In this document: in pieces, positions 57,398 to 64,000 of the stretch
Numbering within the stretch: position 1 is the stretch's first letter
Layout: every line of letters begins with the position of its first letter
Source: Platerodrilus igneus
Lineage: Eukaryota > Arthropoda > Insecta > Coleoptera > Lycidae
Assembly: GCA_036346225.1 (NCBI GenBank)
Contig: JARFIW010001469.1
Coordinates: 7,596,001-7,660,000 of the forward strand
Reading direction: 5' to 3'
Length of the DNA: 64,000 nt
Notes under the pieces: model-generated
Told to the model about the DNA's origin: nothing
The model's input: only the letters and a program-made list of their open reading frames with translations
Databases searched by the model: none
Translations under genes and position numbers: made by a program

Positions 57398-57861
57398 CCC
57401 TAAACGGTGAAGACTAGGATGTATTTAATACTATTAATTACGATGGAAAATGATTAGCGCTATTTTGTTCTTTGTTTGTTAATTGATAAAAATAATTGAA
57501 TATTTTGTCATTTAAATTTAGAATAAGTTCTCATTTTATTATTTGTGAATGGGATAATTTGAATCAAATTTTGAGGTACAGAATTCGTAGCATCTTGGCT
57601 TTTAATAAATTATCCGTGACAATTATTGGCCAATCACATTCACGAACGTTGTAGTAAAGGATCAGCAAATTACCCACCTATTAATTAAAAAGGATTGCGT
57701 ACCAGTTAACAAAGGTTAGGTAAGAATTTTAATTATTTTCTGTATGAACTGTGAATTGTTTTCTAAACTGTTTTGTATGAAAGAAAAATATTTTTGAGTG
57801 TATAGATGTTTTCTTGAGATTGCTGTTTTTCATTTCATTTGGTAAATTCCACAGTAAAAAT
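57398..57861. other. No gene seen
   Basis: AT-rich DNA without recognised signal. Confidence 0.5.
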
Positions 57862-58199
57862 TTCCGTTGAACTAGCCAGGCAAAGAAAAGAAAAGGAAGG
57901 TATGATAATAGTTTTAAACTTCCCATCGTTGTATCGTTGTCACAGCATACCTTTAGCTTCCACTTTAAAGAAAAGGTATCACGGCACCCTTTTAGCCCAC
58001 TCCAACGTGCAGGCGTTGGCATAGCACTCTTTTAGCAGCGGCGCTTCAACGAGCGGCCGGGTCACAGCAATATATATTGATTTGGTAAGACCCACGTTGT
58101 GAACGTCAAAAAAGTGCTTTGATGCAGATACAGCAAATTGTATACTTTAAATTGTTCACTTACCTTCCTTTCTAACGTTACCTGGCTAGCTCAACGGAA
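57862..58199. repeat. Short inverted-repeat element, 338 bp
   Basis: Ends TTCCGTTGAACTAGCCAGG and the complement TTCCGTTGAGCTAGCCAGG, extended by a looser match up to GGAAGGTA (57901 and 58161). No target duplication could be fixed. The interior is GC-richer than its surroundings and has no coding signal. Probably a MITE. Confidence 0.6.
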
Positions 58200-59945
58200 T
58201 TGACGGAGTTTTCAAAATGAAATAAAACACAGTAATATTACAAAGCATTTATACAGTATGAAATATTTTCTCTCATACAAAAGCATTTACAACATTATTT
58301 CTTTCAAACAAAATAATTTATAAGAAATACGTATTATATTAAAAAAAAAGTGTTCCTTACCTTATTTTAAATTTACAGAACTAAATTTCCCTTTTTATTT
58401 ATGGATGGTTTACCTGCTTATGTTAATTGCCACGCTTGTAAGGTTTGTTTGGTCAAAAAATCCTTGACAGATAATCTATTAGAAGGTCAAAGTGTTTCGA
58501 ACTCCGATCACAAATTTTCCTGGTAAAGATTCCTTACAAAAAAAATTATTATGACTATTTTAAACTAAATACAAATACTCCAATATTGGTTAAAAATAAA
58601 ACTAAAAGTAATACTTGCAGAATCCAAAAAAAAAAACGCTCCTCGAAATTAAATATCTTCTTATTTTAAATTGATGTCCAAATCAGTTTACAAGATTTTG
58701 TATGTTTAAAATCCTCGTTTCAAACAACAGTTACCAAAGTACTTTACACTTAAATCTTCCTTTCACTTATCTAATAAAATTTTTAAAATATCGTTATGTT
58801 GAAGAATTTTTCCTTTTCATTGCAATTTAAAAAATTCCATTTCTCATGTAATTTGCATTTAAAATTACTTCGATATTCATTGTACCATCTTAATTAGTAA
58901 ATTACAGTATGCTTACTGCATGCTTCAAATATCATCTTCGCATAGCAACAGCTCGCGACTTAAAATAACATTTGACGATCAATTTAGGAATTGAATGAAT
59001 CGAATGAATCTGTTAATTAATAAACGTTTCCTTATATATTAAAATTATCTATGTTCTAGAACCTGCTAGAATGTGTATGGAACATTATGATGCAAGTTTC
59101 GCAGAAAAACTCATTAGCGACTAAAATCACGGCGTAGTTATCTTATAATCTTGTTCCAGTTATTCGTGACGTGTGCCGTTTGCCCTTGTTTAACACATAT
59201 ACGATTCAATTTTATCGGATATTTCTTGGATTTTGTGGATTTTTGAATGATGGGGCCGGTTCTTGGAATAAAATGTTTCATTTGTTAATTAGATATTTAC
59301 ATAGGTCTAAATACCGATGATTAATTTTTTATATATTCTTAAAATTCTAGAAAATTCTTTATTTAAAATAAATTTATGTAATCCACAGGGTAATTAATTT
59401 AAACTTTAATTGCTTTTTAATGCAAAAGGGGTTGAATTTTATAGACATATTTGCTTTTATCACCAAAGCGAGTTTTTAATACACTTATTATGGTTAGAAT
59501 TGTGTTTTTTTAACAAGGTTGTAGTTTTTATGCTAAATGAGTAAAGCTAGTTCTATTCTATGCTATTTATAGCAAATGAAAAGCATTTTTATCAAAATGT
59601 TTTGATAATAAATAAGTGAAAATAAATGGCTTTGTATTTGTTTTTAAATGATGGATTTGCGTTCGCATTAAATGCGTTTTACGATATCTTACAGTTAATT
59701 ATTTTTACTTATACAACTTACGTGACTCGCTATTTATTTACAATACGCTTATATCATACAGGGTAATTATTTATTCACGGGCAATTGCATTTTTCGCTTG
59801 TACATCAATCAAACCACGCTTGTATTATACAGGGCGTAACCATGAATTTATGGAAATTTCTAATTTTTCCGGATTCTTTTATATCCTGATGGAATTTATT
59901 TGTAGAATGTGTGTTTCAATGACCTCCCGTGACCCCTTATCACGT

Positions 59946-59983
<38 letters not shown>

Positions 59984-61698
59984 AAAAATATTTAAAATGA
60001 TGTGATTAGTAGTAATTAAAATGTCAAATAACACCATTCCATGAATATACGACGTCGCTAACTCGAGCAAAATTAAGAAAAAAACTTAATTTTGTAAATA
60101 TTCATTTTCAGAGTAATGGACTTTGTTGTAAGAGCTTTTACAAAAAATACTCTACGATTAAATACGATTATTATAAAAGATTTCGTTTTATCGAGGTTCA
60201 AATATTCTATAAAGAATTTTATGTTATAGTACGAAAGTGTATTGAAATTTTAAGTATTCGCGTGTATAATAATGCTAAACATTCGATCGTATTTTTGACG
60301 AAAGCGCGTATTTAATATTCAATTGAAAATAAGAACGCGTTTATTGAACTTCGAAAAAATTCCATTAATAGCAAAGGTAAATGAAACTTTGAATTAGAAG
60401 CTGTAATATAAGATAAAACAATTAACAAAGCCTTAAATCGTAAAAGATGCAAAATATAAAAGTTCATTTCAATAATGCGAATTACAGCAATAAATCCTGA
60501 AAATAAGATAACTCGTTGATAAAAGGAACTAATTAGTAATCTCAAGCCGTAAAACGCCACATTCTGTGAAGGTTGCATCATTCAGGGCAACTCTAGCTTC
60601 TAAGTAGAGGATGAAGCCCTATTTTTCAACGAATGAAAACGTAGAAGAGCAACCAGACTTAGCGCGATTATTCTAGACGCAGTGAATGACAGTTGTTGAA
60701 TTCTCATTTTATACGTCCACCATGCCAATCTAATATGAAGTGATATCAAGTAGTCAAATTTTATTGTAAACGGGCGAATTTATTTGACGACTTTGAAAGT
60801 TTATTGCTACTCTGACGTACGTATATAACTACAATGTTTTCAAAATATGGAAAATAAATGAACAATAATGAAGTACTGGAAGATAAAGTTTTAATTTGAA
60901 CGATATCATATATGAGACTGGAATAGTATTTAATAGTAAATTTTAAACGATTTGGGTGATCTTTGTCTATTAATTTGGAATGCAATTTTAATGGTTAATG
61001 ATATTTAATGGAAAAATTTCAACGATGTGGAAAAGGACGACCAGCATAATTTACATGGTAAGACAAAATCACCATGTTTTAAAAGTTTAAAAAAGGACAT
61101 TTTTAGTAGTTAGTTTAGATGCGTACGATTTTGTATGTAAATTTTTCTGTGAATGTCGATAATTTGATTTGAGGGTGGCGGACCTTCGGTAGGTTTTGCC
61201 ATTATATAAAAAAAACATAGCTGATCAGATACATTTAAATCAGACATGAGTATCAGACTTATTCTCTAAAATTTGGTTCATAATAAGATTTAAATGGAGA
61301 ATGATATGTGAATGAAAATCCTAACTAGAAAAGAGAAATTTTGGACTTTAGTTAGTGTAAGCGAGTGATTATTCAATAGTTATATTTTTGTGTTGGATTT
61401 AAGATTTTGTTTGTAAGTAATTATCGGAGTTGTAATCAATTCGCACAAGCGTAGAACTTAATTCAACTTTTGAATAAAGGTCACTAACACAAATTGAATA
61501 AATAATTAAAAACGGTGTTACGCGTGAAATCAACGGGACCTTTTGAAATTTACGTTACTACGGAAACGTATCATAAAAATTTGCACCAGCTGGGCGGGTT
61601 CTATGAAAACAAATGCAGTATCTTTAAGGGAAAGACAAACTTTAACACTTTACTTTTTACTTATCTGAAAAGTTTCTGAACTGTCGGTCTAATTAAAA
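58200..61698. other. Unassigned AT-rich DNA
   Basis: About 3.5 kb without a supported gene. It contains an AT microsatellite at 59949-59980. Open frames such as 60312-60581 (minus, 89 codons) are hydrophobic, AT-driven and unrecognised. Confidence 0.5.
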
Positions 61699-61839
61699 AT
61701 GCTGGACCCCAACTCGCCTGGAACTGGTCTTTTGGTGGATAATTTGCAAGGCGACTTGTGGATTATAACTGATCTCGGCAGGCTGATGGAACCCTGTCAG
61801 TGTGACTTTCTTCTATTATTTTTACCTAAGCACAAGTAA
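61699..61839 (+). CDS. Candidate small ORF or exon, 46 codons, unidentified
   Basis: ATG to TAA, starting MLDPNSPGTGLLVDNLQGDL, then WIITDLGRLMEPCQC. Codons are much richer in G and C than the flanks, which is unusual here. The minus strand of the same stretch is also open. I know no matching family. It could be a host exon (a splice site might follow CAG near 61800), an exapted fragment or chance. Confidence 0.2.
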   Translation: MLDPNSPGTGLLVDNLQGDLWIITDLGRLMEPCQCDFLLLFLPKHK

Positions 61840-62249
61840 TATTAATACTCCACACTAGTTACTTAACCTATATTAAAACATGGATATTCTACAACCAACA
61901 CAAATAAATTAAGTTCTACCATAATTGGCCAAATTGCGTATATTTAAAAAGAACATCTTAAATTTATACCAGTTTAGGTATCCAATAAATTGCTACGAAT
62001 GCAATGGTGGTGCTGGTTTTTGTTACATTACGCTTTTATTAAGCGAACGCCAACGTAGAAGTCTAAATACTAATAAATTTTTATGCAATGGAATACACAT
62101 CAACAAAATATGCAGCAGGTACATGGTTCAACGCTATTACCTTTTAGAAAATCGGGACTTGCATTGACGGTACGCCACCGTTATCTATGTTTGTATTAAT
62201 ATATGTATGGAGGTATCTCGAAATTAATTTCTTCATATCCTAGTATAAA

Positions 62250-62830
62250 GAAGTGCACTGGAGGGGGTGGGGGTGCCATTTTTACAGCTCCACGATCTTA
62301 ATGTCTTTATATCTTTGTACAATGCACAAATGTTCGTTCGATGTGTACATTTCTGTACCTTTAATGCACAAACGATTGCCATTAAAAAATGTGAAATTAT
62401 TGTGTTGGGTGGCTGATGTTTATACAGCTCACGAATTTTAATTTTATTATATTTTTGTTCAGAGAAGTGCACAAACATTCGTTCGCTGTGCATATTTGTG
62501 CACCTACAATGCGCAAACGATTGCCACTCAAGAAATGTGAATTTGTTTCGGAGGGTTGTCGTTTATACAACCTCACCAATGTATTTTCTTTATATCTTTG
62601 TACAAAGAAGTGCAGAAACGTACGTTCGCTGTGTACAATTGTACAGCTACGATGCACAAATGATTGCCTCTAATATAATCTGAAATTGCTTTGACGAGAC
62701 TGCCGTTTCTACAGCCCCTTAAATTAATAATTTTATCTTTGTATGGAGAAGTGCGTTCGTACACTTTGCACATTGGTGCACCCACGATACACAAACGAAT
62801 GACGTAGAAAAAGTTTACATTTTTATGGAA
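62250..62830. repeat. Tandem repeat, four diverged units of about 142 bp
   Basis: Marker ACAGCTC or variants at about 62285, 62425, 62567 and 62712; each unit also has TATCTTTGTAC(A)xxGAAGTGC and a T(G)CACAAACGATTGCC-like block. Open frames on both strands in this stretch follow from the repetition. Confidence 0.85.
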
Positions 62831-62839
62831 ATAGACATC

Positions 62840-64000
62840 TAACTAAATATCATGAAGTCAGAGACTTGATAATTTCTGTAAAATCCGTATGGAGCTTTAT
62901 GTCGTTTTTGAACCCTAGAACAGAATATCAAACGTGTATATTTGTGCGACACTGAAACAATATTCAATATTTGATTTTATTTGATTCCATCTCGAGTTTC
63001 TTGAAAGCGCTATATAAACAGAAGCATTTTCGGTTATATCATAAGCACCATCGCATCTTATAATTGAGATACGAAAGCTTTCATAACGATCTAAATTGTT
63101 TCGCATTAATAAACCAAAATCCCACTAACAACATCCTCCTCACTAGATGATTACTTACTTTGTACAAGAGTTTCCTAAGTATTAAGAAATTTAAATTAGG
63201 TAGAACGATACAACGGCGACGTTTTATTCAAAATAAAATTAAATAATCTTCGTCGTTATAAACAGGATTACCTTTAAAAGTTTTCAAATTGACAAAGTTC
63301 GGTTTATAATGTACTGAATATTGGAAGATTAGAAGCTTTAATAAGTTGGAGCATGTGAGTAACTGAACAAGAACTTACAATGGTTAGAGGAGCTGAAGCA
63401 AACCCTTGGGGCATTTAATTAAATCTTTAAGATTATATTGTGATTATCCTACCCTGCTAATTTAGAACCCTTGTTTATTTGGAGCGTTCTGTTTTGTTTT
63501 AGACCGAAATTTTCTTTTTTAATTTTTCTGCAGAAACAAGAAATATCTCTTTTTTGTTTCAGTGCTAATTCTATTAAAATCGTAACATTAAAATTTGTTA
63601 AGTCTGTATATCTTTATATATTCAAGAATATTTTTTCAGAATATTCAGTATAGTTTTAGAAAAAGCTGTGGCACTTACAAAGCTAATCAATTACAGTGTA
63701 AACAGCGTTCTATAAGATAGGCAAATAATATTTCTGAACAAGGGTTTTAGGTTGATTACACATTTGTTGGCCTCAACGTAAATAATGTACCAGGTGTCTC
63801 AAATTGGAAACTCACCATTGGGATTTTGATTGTTATAAAAGATGGAGGGTGTGTTTAAATTCGTTACCTTTGCACTTTGTAAAAAGGACTCACTGAAAAA
63901 AAAGGAAATTTGATATATCTTAAACCATTTTTTAAAAACTTAAAATCTGAAAATTTTAGAATACAATTTTTTTGTAGATTGCAGATTCTTCAAAATTTTT
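62840..64000. other. No gene seen
   Basis: AT-rich DNA to the window end. The 63471-63653 frame is a Phe/Ser-rich chance frame. Confidence 0.5.

Overview
The window reads as AT-rich, gene-poor insect nuclear DNA. The case for an insect rests on the repeat content: BEL/Pao and Ty3/gypsy LTR retrotransposons, a mellifera-type mariner, other mariner-like elements, hAT elements, a Penelope-like element with a GIY-YIG domain, a tRNA-derived SINE array, and a BEL primer-binding site matching the 3' end of an insect-type tRNA-Tyr. I found no intact host gene, no rRNA gene and no CRISPR array. Two weak host exon or ORF candidates are listed (26476-26669 minus, 61699-61839 plus).

Layout. 1-4018: tandem array of a 1.2 kb unit. 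4.2-4.5 kb: Crypton-like tyrosine recombinase fragment. 5.3-7.4 kb: decayed Ty3/gypsy pol (minus), split by a short hairpin element. 7.97-9.61 kb: mariner-like element containing a solo BEL LTR. 11.56-18.53 kb: complete BEL/Pao element (BEL-1, minus) with 394-bp LTRs about 98% identical and a CATAC target duplication. 18.84-19.95 kb: Penelope-like element with an inverted head, a hammerhead-type motif and a 12-bp target duplication. 20.8-21.3 kb: transposase remnant. 21.3-23.2 kb: tandem SINE array. 24.06-25.34 kb: full-length decayed mariner. 25.3-31.8 kb: mostly unassigned DNA. 31.79-42.25 kb: second complete BEL/Pao element (BEL-2, minus, CCTGC duplication) whose gag starts with a PHD-finger-like domain; it carries a mariner-like element, a 1.4 kb insertion with a second hairpin element, and a solo LTR inside its own 5' LTR. 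42.3-45.0 kb: Ty3/gypsy gag remnant split by a hAT element. 45.3-55.0 kb: imperfect tandem duplication of a unit containing a hAT element with very GC-rich ends; the second copy is rearranged with a mariner fragment. 55.1-56.9 kb: foldback element with 143-bp tandem repeats and a 9-bp duplication. 57.0-57.4 kb: third hairpin-plus-tail element. 58.2-64 kb: mostly unassigned, with one 145-bp tandem array.

How the parts relate. Insertion order can be read from nesting. BEL-2 is older than its mariner, its hairpin element and the solo LTR. The 8 kb mariner is older than the BEL-1-type LTR inside it. BEL-1 is the youngest large element by LTR identity. All coding regions are broken by stops or frameshifts, many at homopolymers, so some breaks could be sequencing errors; copies at 45.4 and 49.2 kb differ mainly in homopolymer length.

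The most unusual signal is a set of four insertions (6.3, 18.8, 36.3, 57.0 kb) with inverted-repeat bodies, a one-sided tail of roughly 25-45 bp, and direct flanking repeats of varying length (10, 12, 15, 12 bp). One of them encodes the Penelope endonuclease domain. I infer that the three short ones could be non-autonomous Penelope-type insertions. No clearly new multi-gene system is visible.
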